DNA from: Caballeronia glathei
Lineage (GTDB): Bacteria; Pseudomonadota; Gammaproteobacteria; Burkholderiales; Burkholderiaceae
Direction: 5' to 3'
DNA length: 64,000 bases
Assembly (NCBI RefSeq): GCF_000698595.1
Contig: NZ_JFHC01000017.1
Coordinates: 1 to 64,000, forward strand
In this document: positions 35,769-45,404 of the stretch, piece by piece
Layout: each line of letters begins with the position of its first letter
Numbering within the stretch: position 1 is the first letter of the stretch
Program-made: the position numbers and the translations under genes
Notes under the pieces: generated by a model
What the model was told of the DNA's origin: nothing
Database searches by the model: none
The model's input: the letters and a program-made list of their open reading frames with translations, nothing else

Positions 35769-37544
35769 ATGCGGACCAACAGTCCCATTCATTCGAAGCG
35801 CGGTACCGGAAGCGCACAGCGATGGCTTCGCTCGTTGCCCGTCATCCAGGTCGTCAAAGGGTATCAGGCAAGCTGGCTGCCGAAGGACCTTGCCGCCGGT
35901 CTGGTGCTGACCACGATGCTGGTGCCGGTCGGCATCGCCTATGCGGAGGCGTCGGGCGTTCCGGGGGTATACGGCCTGTACGCGACGATTGTTCCGCTGC
36001 TCGCCTATGCGGTGTTCGGGCCCAGCCGGATATTGGTGCTCGGGCCGGACTCCGCGCTCGCCGCACCGATATTGGCGGTGGTTGCGCAGGTCGCCGCCGG
36101 CGATCCCTCTCGCGCGATCGCCGTGGCCAGCATGATGGCCATCGTCTCCGGCGTGGTCTGCGTCGTGATGGGAATCTTGCGGCTGGGCTTCATCACCGAA
36201 TTGCTGTCCAAGCCGATCCGCTACGGCTACATGAATGGCATTGCGCTCGCGGTGCTGATCAGCCAATTGCCCAAGCTGTTCGCCATCTCCATCGAGGAAC
36301 ATGGACCGCTTCGCGATATCGTCAGCCTCGCGCAGGCCATCGCCGCGGGCAAGGTCAACTGGATCAGCTTCGCGGTGGGCGCAGGAAGCCTCGCGCTCAT
36401 CCTCTTCCTTAAGCGCTTCGAAAAGCTTCCGGGCATTCTCATCGCGGTCGTGCTGGCGACATTGTGCGTCAGCGTATTCGACCTAGACGATCTTGGCGTC
36501 AAGGTGCTCGGCAAGATTCCGCAGGGACTGCCTTCGTTTGCGCTGCCGTGGGCAAGCGGCGCGGACTTGACGAAGATCGTCCTTGGCGGCTGCGCGGTCG
36601 CGCTCATCGCTTTCGCCGACACCAGCGTGCTGTCGCGAACCTTTGCTGCACGCGCCAACAGCCGGGTCGACCCGAACCAGGAGATGATTGGCCTGGGGGC
36701 CGCCAACCTCGCGGCGGGACTCTTCCAGGGCTTCCCGATCAGCAGCAGTTCCTCCCGCACCCCCGTAGCGGAAGCCGCGGGCGCGAAAACCCAGTTGACG
36801 GGCGTCGTAGGCGCCGTGGCGGTCGCGGCGCTGCTGCTGGCGGCACCTAACCTGCTGCGCTATCTGCCCACCAGCGCGCTCGCCGCGGTGGTCATTGCCG
36901 CCGCCATCGGCCTCTTCGAGATCAACGACCTCAAGCGCATTTTCCGCATCCAGCAATGGGAGTTCTGGCTATCCATCGCGTGCCTGGCGGGCGTCGCTAT
37001 CTTTGGCGCCATCCCCGGCATCTGCCTCGCGGTGATGATAGCGATCATCGAATTTCTGTGGGATGGCTGGAGACCGCATTTCGCGGTTCTCGCGCGCGTT
37101 CCCGGCTTGCGCGGCTATCACGACCTGAAGCGCTATCCGCACGGCAAACGGATTTCCGGTCTCGTGCTGTTCCGCTGGGATGCGCCGCTTTTCTTCGCCA
37201 ACGCCGAGCTGTTTCAGGAGCGTCTGTCAGAGGCTATCGCGGAATCGCCGACACGCGTGCGCAGAGTGGTTGTGGCGGCCGAGCCGGTGACGAGCGTGGA
37301 CGTGACATCGGCGGATATGCTTCGCGAACTGATCCACAAGCTGAGCGCGCGTGGCATCGAGTTGCACTTTGCCGAACTCAAGGACCCGGTGCGCGACAAG
37401 CTCAGGCGCTTCGAATTGACGGACCTTCTCGGTGACGCGCAATTCCATCCCACGATAGGCAGCGCGGTCGATGAATATCTCGGCAAGCATGCAGTCAAAG
37501 AGCATGGTGACGATGCCAGCCCTGCTCCATCGGGTGAGACATAA
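35769..37544 (+). CDS. SulP-family anion transporter with STAS domain
   Basis: A 591-residue membrane protein. GGAGG before ATG 35769 fixes the start. The transporter domain (residues about 25-430) has GLVLTTMLVPVGIAYAEASG and GLYATIVPLLAYAVFGPSR, with a series of hydrophobic helices. The cytoplasmic STAS domain covers about 440-570 (LVLFRWDAPLFFANAELFQE; VVVAAEPVTSVDVTSADML). Known members move sulfate, bicarbonate or dicarboxylates. No carbonic anhydrase or sulfur gene is adjacent, so the anion remains open. Apparently monocistronic. Confidence 0.9.
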   Translation: MRTNSPIHSKRGTGSAQRWLRSLPVIQVVKGYQASWLPKDLAAGLVLTTMLVPVGIAYAEASGVPGVYGLYATIVPLLAYAVFGPSRILVLGPDSALAAPILAVVAQVAAGDPSRAIAVASMMAIVSGVVCVVMGILRLGFITELLSKPIRYGYMNGIALAVLISQLPKLFAISIEEHGPLRDIVSLAQAIAAGKVNWISFAVGAGSLALILFLKRFEKLPGILIAVVLATLCVSVFDLDDLGVKVLGKIPQGLPSFALPWASGADLTKIVLGGCAVALIAFADTSVLSRTFAARANSRVDPNQEMIGLGAANLAAGLFQGFPISSSSSRTPVAEAAGAKTQLTGVVGAVAVAALLLAAPNLLRYLPTSALAAVVIAAAIGLFEINDLKRIFRIQQWEFWLSIACLAGVAIFGAIPGICLAVMIAIIEFLWDGWRPHFAVLARVPGLRGYHDLKRYPHGKRISGLVLFRWDAPLFFANAELFQERLSEAIAESPTRVRRVVVAAEPVTSVDVTSADMLRELIHKLSARGIELHFAELKDPVRDKLRRFELTDLLGDAQFHPTIGSAVDEYLGKHAVKEHGDDASPAPSGET

Positions 37545-37917
37545 CCGGTTGCCGCATTCCCGCCGATGTGAATCCCGGCGCGGCTGGCGTCGCGCGGGCC
37601 ATTGCCTTGCCGTGCCGCAGGCGCATTGCACGCCGATGTGAACATGAATTCGCTTAGCATCTGTGCCTCGCCTTGAAGCCTGAGTCGATCGAGCCGATGG
37701 CTCGTCGGCCACTCACGAGCAATTGCTCCCTCCGGGGAATGACTGCCGCATGTGAATTCGTTCTCGTCGCCGCTCATTCGTGCCATCATGGACTGCCGGT
37801 AATGGATGCTCGCCTTTATCGGACGTGGTTTCTTGGGTCTGGCTCTCTACGAGCATGCGAAGGCGGCTCGGCGCGGCAACTGACCGCCGTTTCAACCAAG
37901 CACAGAGGAGCGTGAAA
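37545..37917. other. Intergenic region, 373 bp
   Basis: Between the SulP gene and a small exported-protein gene. The 11-mer GCCGATGTGAA occurs twice, near 37562 and 37631. AGAGGAG at its end serves the next gene. No gene supported. Confidence 0.4.
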
Positions 37918-38187
37918 ATGGTCGAATCAGGAAACGGACTTTGGAGGCGGACGTGCGCAATGCTGGCCGCAGCCGGACTCTTGGCGCTGTCGGGCGCTGT
38001 CCTCGCCACCAACCAGTCGCAACAGCGCCAGGAAGGCAGGAACGCAAACCAGAATGCCAAACAGGACGCGCGTTCGAACAAAGTCGACTGCCGGGCCGCC
38101 AACCAGAAGAGCAACGCCCAGTGCCGGCAGGACAAGCGCGACACGAAGCAGGGCGGCCGCCAGGAAAAGCGGGACATCAAGTACTGA
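37918..38187 (+). CDS. Small exported Q/N/K-rich protein
   Basis: An 89-residue protein with GAGGAG before ATG 37918. A hydrophobic segment (about 13-30, LAAAGLLALSGAVLATN) is a signal peptide. The mature part is very polar, Gln/Asn/Lys/Arg-rich, with two cysteines (DCRAA, QCRQD). Similar short polar exported proteins are frequent in Burkholderia relatives and lack assigned roles. Composition recalls the repeat protein at the start of the window but no homology is claimed. Confidence 0.6.
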   Translation: MVESGNGLWRRTCAMLAAAGLLALSGAVLATNQSQQRQEGRNANQNAKQDARSNKVDCRAANQKSNAQCRQDKRDTKQGGRQEKRDIKY

Positions 38188-38651
38188 TGGAACGTGGCGG
38201 TTGAATGCGGTGCCTGCCGGCAGCAGAGCATGCCTGCTTTGCGGCCGGCGTCACGTTCGGTTCATGCAGCCTCGCGGTAACACTTCAGGCGGATGGCATG
38301 GCAACGCTAGCTGGGTTGCATTTCAATTGCCAATCACGAATCCGCGTCGGGCGATGCGCGGAAAAACCGCAGATTGGAAGAGACACCCGCTTTTGGGAAA
38401 GTAAATCCCTTTTCATCGCCTCTTAATCCCGGCTGCGTCATTATTTAAACGCGTGACGGACAAACGAACCGCGTGTTCGACGCAGAAGTGTCGCGCTGTG
38501 TTCTTGCAGTAGGCATTTAAGGATTATTGAAATTTACCGCCAAAGATTGCTGACGAATTGATAGTTGATTTCAATTGGAACGCGAATGTGTGTGCGAGTT
38601 TAATCGCCTCTCGCGCGGCAAAAAATTTCAATTACTGAGAAGGAGCAGCAG
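38188..38651. other. AT-richer intergenic region, 464 bp
   Basis: Markedly less GC-rich than neighbours between about 38390 and 38640, consistent with a promoter region for the DUF3562 gene. No gene or RNA recognised. Confidence 0.4.
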
Positions 38652-38840
38652 ATGGCTCAGCCGAATGTTGAGGAAATCGTACGAGCAATTGCAGAGGAGA
38701 CTCACGCATCTCCTGAAACGGTATCCAAAATATATTCAGATGTTTGGGCGGAGTTCGAGCAGGACGCGAGAATCATCGACTACATCCCGCTGTTCGTCGC
38801 TAAGCGCGTTCGCGCGCATCTCAAGAGCGACTTTACCTAG
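38652..38840 (+). CDS. DUF3562 small protein
   Basis: A 62-residue acidic protein with AAGGAG before the ATG. The sequence VEEIVRAIAEETHASPETVS then KIYSDVWAEFEQDARI and DYIPLFVAKRVRAHLKS matches DUF3562, short helical proteins common in Burkholderiaceae. No signal peptide. Function unknown; the two-helix pattern resembles small regulatory or adaptor proteins. Confidence 0.82.
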   Translation: MAQPNVEEIVRAIAEETHASPETVSKIYSDVWAEFEQDARIIDYIPLFVAKRVRAHLKSDFT

Positions 38841-39474
38841 CCATCCGCCACGCCGGTACGTGGGGCAATTCCTTGACTGCGAACGCCGGGTGGACGGAGT
38901 GCCGCCCTGCCGTGCGTTGAACAGCTTCAGCATGCGCCCGGAATACAAGCCGGTGCCCAACCCGGTGCCGGTTCGCTCGCACACGATCGCGCCGCGCTTC
39001 TCCTGACCGCGGACCGCGGCCTTCGATTCAAGGCCGTCGAAGCCGATACCGATCATCACATCCCGCTACGCCGGATCTGCGTGATCCCGCAACACTTGCA
39101 CGCGCTCGATCGCCCGTAACCCGCGTTGTCCGTTCGCACCATCGAGCAACATCGCCAGCAGTGCGCGCTCGTGGCTTTCCCTATATGAAGCGTTCTCGCC
39201 GGTCGCCCGCATCACTGATGCTTTGCGCCGATCCAGCGTCGCGCCGACTTCCTGCACCGCTGACCACTGCACCACTTTCTCCCCGCAACATCGACGTCAA
39301 AAATCTCTCACTTTTCCGCGTCAGAACGGTTAGAAATTGCATCGCAGCGCAACCGGAGGATTTTGGCTATCGCGCCAGTCTTTTACGATCATTACAGCCT
39401 CACGCGATCCAAAAAGGCCGCGGAAGTGCCCGAGTTTCCTTCAATCGTCGACGCAACCCAGCGAGCGCCCGAGC
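38841..39474. other. Intergenic region, 634 bp
   Basis: Between the DUF3562 gene and an ABC binding-protein gene. A minus-strand frame from 39275 runs to a TAG at 39066 and continues in frame to 38736; it could be a decayed gene but is not recognised. A GGAGG at about 39353 precedes a TTG-started frame that shadows the next gene. No gene called. Confidence 0.35.
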
Positions 39475-40611
39475 ATGAAAAACCCGAGATTCATCCCTTC
39501 TCTACTGACGATGGCATTCGCCGTGCAGCCGCTTATGGCGGAGGCGGATGTCACGGTCAGGATCGGCCAGGTATCACCCTTAACCGGCGAGCTGTCCCAC
39601 ATAGGCAAGGATGACGAGAACGGCGTCCGGCTCGCCATCGAGGATCTCAACGCGAAGAAACTCCGTATCGGGGGGCAGCCGGTCACGTTCGCACTGGATT
39701 CGCAGGATGACGCCGCCGACCCGAAGACCGCTGTGACCGTTGCGCAGAAGCTGGTCGATGATCGTGTTGCAGGCGTGGTCGGCCACGCGAACTCCGGCAC
39801 GTCGATCCCCGCGTCGAAGATCTACTCGGATGCCGGCATACCGATGATCAGCGAGTCCGCAACCAACCCCAGGCTGACGGCGCAGGGCTATAAGAACGTC
39901 TTTCGCATGGTTGCGAACGACGTGCGGCAAGGAACGGTCATTGGCACCTATTTCGTGAAGGAACTGAAGGCGACGAAGATCGCGATCGTCGACGATCGAA
40001 CGGCCTACGGACAGGGACTTGCCGACGAAGTCGAAAAAGCCGTCAAGGCTTCGGCAGGCACCGTTGTCGCGCGTGAATACGGCACCGACAAAACCACCAA
40101 CTGGATGGCCGTGCTCACGACTATCAAGGCCCACGTGCCCGACGGAATCGTCTTCACCGGCGGCGATACGCAAGCGGCCGCATTCGTCCAGCAGGCCCAA
40201 AAGCTTGGCCTGAAGGCCAAGCTCATTGCGGGCGACGAGGCCTGTACGCCGCAATTCATCAAGCTCGCTGGCGCCGCGATGAACAGCGGCACGTATTGCA
40301 CGCTGGCGGGCGTGCCGCCGTCGAAAATGCCGCAGGGAGACGCATTCTTCAAGCGCTACCAGCAGCGCTTCGGCGTTCCGGTGCAACTCTACGCGCCGTA
40401 TGCCTACGATGCCGTGATGGCGATGGCCGGTGCGATGCAGGCAGCCGACTCGGTCGACCCGAAAGTCTATTTGCCCAAGCTTCAGAACCTCGCAATGGAC
40501 GGTGTGACGGGTCCGATCAGGTTTGACGGAAACGGCGACATTCGCAACGGCGCGATAACGGTCCGGCAGTTTGACCGGGGCGACTGGCACGACGCGAGCG
40601 TGGTCAGATGA
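39475..40611 (+). CDS. Branched-chain amino-acid-type ABC binding protein (LivK-like), orphan
   Basis: A 378-residue periplasmic receptor. Signal peptide about 1-24. The mature protein begins VTVRIGQVSPLTGELSHIGK and has GVVGHANSGTSIPASKIYSD, typical of the Leu/Ile/Val-binding family. No ATPase or permease genes are near; such orphan receptors usually share a transporter encoded elsewhere. It converges on the Lrp gene. The ATG has only a weak ribosome site, so the start is less certain than the family. Confidence 0.87.
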   Translation: MKNPRFIPSLLTMAFAVQPLMAEADVTVRIGQVSPLTGELSHIGKDDENGVRLAIEDLNAKKLRIGGQPVTFALDSQDDAADPKTAVTVAQKLVDDRVAGVVGHANSGTSIPASKIYSDAGIPMISESATNPRLTAQGYKNVFRMVANDVRQGTVIGTYFVKELKATKIAIVDDRTAYGQGLADEVEKAVKASAGTVVAREYGTDKTTNWMAVLTTIKAHVPDGIVFTGGDTQAAAFVQQAQKLGLKAKLIAGDEACTPQFIKLAGAAMNSGTYCTLAGVPPSKMPQGDAFFKRYQQRFGVPVQLYAPYAYDAVMAMAGAMQAADSVDPKVYLPKLQNLAMDGVTGPIRFDGNGDIRNGAITVRQFDRGDWHDASVVR

Positions 40612-40698
40612 GCCGCGTTCGTCGCGATGGGCAGTGCGAGGTCCGTCGCGCAGACGCCGTGAGCATCGTCAGCCGCGTGCCGCGCCACATGATGTACC

Positions 40699-41175
40699 TC
40701 AACCGTCGATATCCACAGGCACGCCGAGCCCGACCTTCACCCTGCTCATGCTCACGAGCGTCTTGAAGCGCTTGACGTTGTTATTGGAAAAGAAAAGCTG
40801 CCGGGTCAGGTCGTTGTATTGCTCCATGTCCCGCGCAGTCAGGATAAGGACGAAATCCCATTCACCCGCGACGTAGTAGCACTGCTGGATCTGCGGACAC
40901 TGTTCAAAGGTCCGCTTCATGGAATCGAGCAGATCGATTTGCTCGCTCTCGACTTCCACCATGGAAACAATGGTAAGAGGACATCCGACCTTTTCGGGTG
41001 AGACGATGGCCGCGTACCGGTCAATCACTCCGTCTTCGGCCAGGCGGCGCAAACGGCGGTTCACGGCGGCGGTCGAGAGGTTGACCCGGGTGCCAAGTTC
41101 ATTTTGAGGGACTTGGGCGTCCCGCTGGACCTCGGCCAGCAGTTTGCGATCGAATGCATCGAGGGTGACAGCCAT
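40699..41175 (-). CDS. Lrp/AsnC-family regulator
   Basis: A 158-residue regulator. The N-terminal helix-turn-helix (LDAFDRKLLAEVQRDAQVPQ; LGTRVNLSTAAVNRRLRRL) is followed by a RAM ligand-binding domain (MVEVESEQIDLL; CYYVAGEWDFVLIL). ATG 41175 gives the usual short lead before LDAFD; ATG 41190 adds five residues and cannot be excluded. It is divergent from diaminopropionate ammonia-lyase, which it probably controls in response to an amino acid. Confidence 0.9.
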   Translation of the reverse strand: MAVTLDAFDRKLLAEVQRDAQVPQNELGTRVNLSTAAVNRRLRRLAEDGVIDRYAAIVSPEKVGCPLTIVSMVEVESEQIDLLDSMKRTFEQCPQIQQCYYVAGEWDFVLILTARDMEQYNDLTRQLFFSNNNVKRFKTLVSMSRVKVGLGVPVDIDG

Positions 41176-41224
41176 GGTGCCGGGTTCCATTAGGTGAATG
41201 AGAAATTATTGCGTCGGAACTCGA

Positions 41225-41252
41225 CATTTAGGGATTAATTTAACGACGTCAA
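41225..41252 (-). promoter_or_regulatory. Putative sigma-70 promoter for the Lrp gene
   Basis: On the minus strand TTGACG, 16 bases, TAAATG, lying about 50 bp before the Lrp start in an AT-rich tract shared with the divergent lyase gene. Match is by eye only. Confidence 0.4.
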
Positions 41253-41344
41253 GCAATATTATTTTGTCATTGGCTGGCGTGTCGATTTCTCGCAGGGTAA
41301 GTCGACGTTATGCGCCGGACACTTTTCACTGGAGCCACATTGGA

Positions 41345-42574
41345 ATGCTGATCGCCAACAAGCATGCGTCGCACACTGACTATCCCCGCGATCTGAAGGC
41401 AATTTTGAGCGTCGAGTCCGCTGAGGAGAGCCGTGCATGGCTCAGGAACTGGAAGCTTCTCAACTCGTCCGCTACGCCTCTATGGGATCTGCCCGATGCG
41501 GCGGCGCGACTTGGCGTGGCGCGTCTGAGCATCAAGGACGAATCCATCCGCTCACCGCTCGGCAGTTTCAAGGCCCTGGGCGCGCCGATCGCGCTCGTAC
41601 GCCTGATCCTGCGTTTGTGGCCCGAGCATGATCTCGATCCGAAGGGCTTGATTCAGGGACGCTACAAGGACATGCTCGCGAACCTCGTCGTGATCAGCGC
41701 GACCGACGGAAATCATGGCAAGGCCCTGGCCGCCGCGGCACAAACGATCGGTTGCAATTGCGTGATCGTGCTGCACGCCAACGTGAGCGCTGAGCGCGAA
41801 CGGGCTATCGCTGCCTATGGGGCGCAGATCATTCGGATCAAGGGCAACTACGACGAGTCCGTAGAAGAGGCCGCACGCCTTGCGAGGGAAAACGGTTGGC
41901 ACGTGGTCTCGGACACATCCTATGAAGGATATGAAGCAATTCCTCGCGACGTCATGCAGGGTTATGGCGCGATCGCAGCCGAGATCGTCGAGCAGTCTGA
42001 AAGTCGTGCAGACGCATCCGCTTTCACGCATGTATTTCTGCAGGGCGGTGTCGGGGGTCTCGCTGCCGGGGTCGCCAGCTATCTCTGGGAGATTCATGGC
42101 CGCAAGCGCCCGCGATTCGTCGTCGTTGAGCCGCAGCAGGCGGATTGCCTGTATCAAAGCGCGCTCGAAGGCCGCGCGGCGAAAGCGACAGGTTCCGTCG
42201 ATTCGGTCATGGCCGGCCTTGCGTGCGGAGAGGCTTCACCACTCGCCTGGAAAATCCTCGAACCGTGCGCGGACCATTTCCTGACGATCAGCGATGAAGA
42301 CGCGATCGCGGCGATGCGCAGGCTCGCGGCCGGTAGCGGCGCAGACATTCCGCTGGTAGTCGGCGAATCCGGTGCCGCAGGCTATGCGGGCGTCGAAGTG
42401 GCGATGCACGATTCGACAGTGGCGCGTGCCATCGGTTTGAACAGAGCGTCACGCGTTCTGGTGATCAGCACAGAGGGAGCGACGGCACCGTCGGTCTACA
42501 GCGAATGTGTCGGCGAGACGGCCGGCTCGGTTCTTTCACGTCAGACTCAATGGCTCAAAGCCACGATTCGATAA
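41345..42574 (+). CDS. dpaL: Diaminopropionate ammonia-lyase
   Basis: A 409-residue PLP enzyme that converts 2,3-diaminopropionate to pyruvate and ammonia. The PLP lysine is Lys76 in PLGSFKALGA; the neighbouring motif ATDGNHGKALAAAA and the glycine loop LQGGVGGLAAG fit DpaL (YgeX) rather than threonine synthase. The start is ATG 41345 with GGAG upstream; the longer open frame to 41198 enters the promoter region. It is followed by an M20 amidohydrolase, as ygeX is followed by ygeY in Escherichia coli, and by a carboxylate transporter. Confidence 0.87.
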   Translation: MLIANKHASHTDYPRDLKAILSVESAEESRAWLRNWKLLNSSATPLWDLPDAAARLGVARLSIKDESIRSPLGSFKALGAPIALVRLILRLWPEHDLDPKGLIQGRYKDMLANLVVISATDGNHGKALAAAAQTIGCNCVIVLHANVSAERERAIAAYGAQIIRIKGNYDESVEEAARLARENGWHVVSDTSYEGYEAIPRDVMQGYGAIAAEIVEQSESRADASAFTHVFLQGGVGGLAAGVASYLWEIHGRKRPRFVVVEPQQADCLYQSALEGRAAKATGSVDSVMAGLACGEASPLAWKILEPCADHFLTISDEDAIAAMRRLAAGSGADIPLVVGESGAAGYAGVEVAMHDSTVARAIGLNRASRVLVISTEGATAPSVYSECVGETAGSVLSRQTQWLKATIR

Positions 42575-42610
42575 GTCAGTTCGAGTCACCATCGAAAAGG
42601 CACACGCGTC

Positions 42611-43774
42611 ATGGAAAGCACCTTGCAATCGCAGTTGAAGAGTTGGCGTCAGCATCTGCACCAGAACCCGGAAACCGGCTTTGAGGAGGTTGCCACTTCG
42701 GACTATGTCGCGAGAGCCTTGAAAGCCCTGGGCCTTGACGTGCACCGGGGAATTGGAGGAACGGGCCTGGTCGCGAACCTCGCAGTCGGCAATGGCCGCG
42801 GCGTGATTGGCCTGCGCGCCGACATGGATGCGCTGAATATCGCGGAGAACGCACCGGGCCGCGCACATGCATCGCGAACGCAAGGCAAGATGCACGCCTG
42901 CGGACACGACGGACATATGTCGATGATTCTCGGCGCGGCACGTCTGCTTGCCGAACGAAGGGACTTCAACGGCACGGTGCGATTTATTTTTCAGCCAGCC
43001 GAAGAGCATGGCCGCGGCGCGAAGGCGATGATGAACGACGGGCTCTTCGAGCGATTTCCCGTCGACGCGATTTTTGGTGCGCACAATATGCCTGGCATGC
43101 CCGCCGGGACGTTCGCTACGCGCAGCGGCGGCATCATGGCCAGCGAAGACAATTTCGTCATTCACATCAAGGCCCGCGGCACGCACGCAGCCAGGCCGCA
43201 CATGGGTATCGACCCCATCGTGATCGCGTCCCAAATCGTGCTGGCATTGCAGACAATCGTTTCCCGCAATCTTGATCCGGGCCTGCAGGCGGTCATCTCC
43301 TGCACGGAATTCGTGACGGACGGTATCCGCAACGTCATCCCGTCGAACGTCACGATCAAGGGTGATACGCGCAGCTACACACCCGAAGTCCAGGCGATGC
43401 TCGCCACCCGCATGCGCCAAATCAGCGAGGGCATCTGCAACACGCACGGGGCTGAATGCACGTTCGAGTACACGCATGAATTTGCGCCCACCGTAAACTC
43501 ACCGGAATATGTGAGCCTTGCCGTTGCGGCGGCCCGCAATATCGCGGGCGCTGATCAGGTCGACGCCAGCGTGCAGCCGATGATGATCTCCGAGGATTTC
43601 GGCGCTTTCCTTCAGGCCGTACCGGGCAATTTTATTTTTATTGGCAACGGCGATACGGGAAAGGAAGGAGGTGTTCCACTCCACAACGCCGCATACGACT
43701 TTAACGACGCGATATTGCTTGTCGGCGCGCGATACTTCGCAGAGGTAGCACGACTTGCTCTCCCTCTTTCCTGA
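42611..43774 (+). CDS. M20D amidohydrolase (hippurate hydrolase-like)
   Basis: A 387-residue zinc amidohydrolase. Metal-binding motifs are ADMDAL, HACGHDGHMSM, QPAEEHGRG and MISEDFGAFL, ending in LHNAAYDFND. This class removes acyl groups from N-acyl amino acids. It lies 36 bp after dpaL and before an SLC13 carrier; an N-acyl-diaminopropionate is therefore the natural guess for its substrate. ATG 42611 opens the frame with AAGG about ten bases upstream. Confidence 0.87.
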   Translation: MESTLQSQLKSWRQHLHQNPETGFEEVATSDYVARALKALGLDVHRGIGGTGLVANLAVGNGRGVIGLRADMDALNIAENAPGRAHASRTQGKMHACGHDGHMSMILGAARLLAERRDFNGTVRFIFQPAEEHGRGAKAMMNDGLFERFPVDAIFGAHNMPGMPAGTFATRSGGIMASEDNFVIHIKARGTHAARPHMGIDPIVIASQIVLALQTIVSRNLDPGLQAVISCTEFVTDGIRNVIPSNVTIKGDTRSYTPEVQAMLATRMRQISEGICNTHGAECTFEYTHEFAPTVNSPEYVSLAVAAARNIAGADQVDASVQPMMISEDFGAFLQAVPGNFIFIGNGDTGKEGGVPLHNAAYDFNDAILLVGARYFAEVARLALPLS

Positions 43775-43927
43775 GTGACGTCCGCCGGGCGTGGGAACGC
43801 GTTTGGGATAAGGGTCGTAATTTGCACGCCGTGGCATGATTTCGTATGCAAATGGCCTTGAAACGAAACTGCGCCATTGTATCTGCGCTTATCATCGTTG
43901 GAGCCAACGGATAACGGATCAGGAACC

Positions 43928-45370
43928 ATGAGTCAGCCGGTCAAGCCTCCCGGACTTAAGGGTGTCCGTCCCATAAGCGCTGTGCGAGGTTCCGAGGCGA
44001 GTGCGACTCTGCTGCTCGCGTTGCTCTTCGCAGGGCTTTGCTTGTCACGATATGTGCCCTTGATCAGGGGATTCCCCGCGACGACTTCCGCCGCCGCGAT
44101 TCTTGTGCTCTTTACCGTGTGCTCGTGGGCGCTCGGCGTCTTCAAGGAGCCGGTCACCACGCTCCTGTTCTTCCTCTGTGGCATGTTGTTTGCCATCGCT
44201 CCTCCCGAGACGCTATTTAGCGGATTTGCTTCGCCGGCCTGGTGGCTGGTGCTCGGCGGAGCTATCACCGGAGTCGCGGTTCGATCGACCGGACTGGCGC
44301 AACGGTTTAGCGACATCCTGTTATCGATGAACGCGAACACGTACCGCTACTATGTGTCCACCGTGGTGCTCAGCTCCGTTGGTCTTGCCTTTGTCATGCC
44401 CTCGACGACCGGACGGGTTCTGTTACTGACGCCGATCGCGATGTCGCTCGCAGACAGGCTGGGTTTCGAGAACGGGCGTCGTGGCCGGACGGGGTTGGTG
44501 ATGGGCGTCGCGGCTGCGAGCTACATGCCTCCCGCCGCCATTCTTCCCGCGAACATCCCGAACTCGGTGCTGTTGGGTGCGGCACAAAGCCTCTATGGTG
44601 TAAAGCTGCACTACGGGTCGTACTTTTTGCTTCACTTTCCGGTACTGGGCCTGCTCAAGTCCATCGTGCTGATCTGGCTGATTTGCAGACTGTTTCCTGA
44701 CACGGTCGAGACCAACCGCGCTTCTGAAGAGCCAAAGCGTGATGTGTCGACGCGTGAGGTTGCCCTCGCTGCGATACTGGGTCTTTCCATGCTCATGTAC
44801 GCCACCGACTTCTGGCATGGGATATCGCCGGCATGGGTGAGTCTTGCCGCCGGGGTCGCGTGCCTGCTCCCGCAGACCCGGATCCTCGATGCAAAGCAAT
44901 TCACGGAACAGGTGCACCTCACACCCCTTATCTACGTCGCCGGGTTCCTGGGGCTGGGTGCGCTGATCAACGAGAGCGGGCTCGGACACTGGGCCGCCCG
45001 CGGGCTTCTTGCGTTCACTCAAATGACGCTGGATAAGCCGGTAAGCAACGTCGCGATCATTGTCGCGGTCGGCGCGGCAATCGGATTGCTGACCACGTTG
45101 CCGGGATTGCCTGCAGTGCTGACGCCGATTGCCGCACAACTTGCGCGCGCGAGCGGCCTGCCGCTTTACACGGTGCTCATGCTGCAGATCCCGGTCTTTT
45201 CGACGGTCTTCCTCCCGTATCAATCGCCTCCAATGATGATTGCGATGCACCTGGGCGGTGTTTCGATCAAGGATGGCACCCGTCTGTGCATCGCGCTTGC
45301 AGCGATCACCTTGCTGATCCTGTTGCCGCTCGACTATTGCTGGTGGCGTCTGCTCGGGGAGCTGCCATAG
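43928..45370 (+). CDS. SLC13/DASS-family carboxylate transporter
   Basis: A 480-residue inner-membrane carrier. AGGA six bases before ATG 43928 sets the start. About eleven hydrophobic helices are visible; the SLC13 hallmarks are the paired loops FVMPSTTGRVLLLTPIA and QIPVFSTVFLPYQSPPMMIA, which stand where the family's SNT carboxylate-binding motifs lie. It is separated by 153 bp from the amidohydrolase but transcribed the same way. It probably imports a dicarboxylic or acylated amino-acid substrate for the two enzymes. Confidence 0.85.
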   Translation: MSQPVKPPGLKGVRPISAVRGSEASATLLLALLFAGLCLSRYVPLIRGFPATTSAAAILVLFTVCSWALGVFKEPVTTLLFFLCGMLFAIAPPETLFSGFASPAWWLVLGGAITGVAVRSTGLAQRFSDILLSMNANTYRYYVSTVVLSSVGLAFVMPSTTGRVLLLTPIAMSLADRLGFENGRRGRTGLVMGVAAASYMPPAAILPANIPNSVLLGAAQSLYGVKLHYGSYFLLHFPVLGLLKSIVLIWLICRLFPDTVETNRASEEPKRDVSTREVALAAILGLSMLMYATDFWHGISPAWVSLAAGVACLLPQTRILDAKQFTEQVHLTPLIYVAGFLGLGALINESGLGHWAARGLLAFTQMTLDKPVSNVAIIVAVGAAIGLLTTLPGLPAVLTPIAAQLARASGLPLYTVLMLQIPVFSTVFLPYQSPPMMIAMHLGGVSIKDGTRLCIALAAITLLILLPLDYCWWRLLGELP

Positions 45371-45374
45371 GGCC

Positions 45375-45404
45375 GCGTGGACAATGTCCGCGTCCCTTTG
45401 GGAC
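45375..45404 (+). terminator. Tandem hairpins after the SLC13 gene
   Basis: GGAC-AAT-GTCC (45379-45389, extended by flanking GCGT/GCGT with wobble pairs) and directly after it GTCCC-TTT-GGGAC (45392-45404). They start within 10 bp of the stop. GGACAATG occurs in both. No T-run follows. Confidence 0.4.

Noticed and set aside
38736..39275. Minus-strand frame of about 180 codons broken by one in-frame TAG at 39066
   Set aside because: No recognisable family, no ribosome site, and its far end overlaps the well-supported DUF3562 gene; long antisense frames are common in GC-rich DNA.
39363..39614. TTG-started frame with GGAGG upstream, before the LivK-like gene
   Set aside because: Most of it overlaps the receptor gene out of frame; a leader peptide is possible but unsupported.
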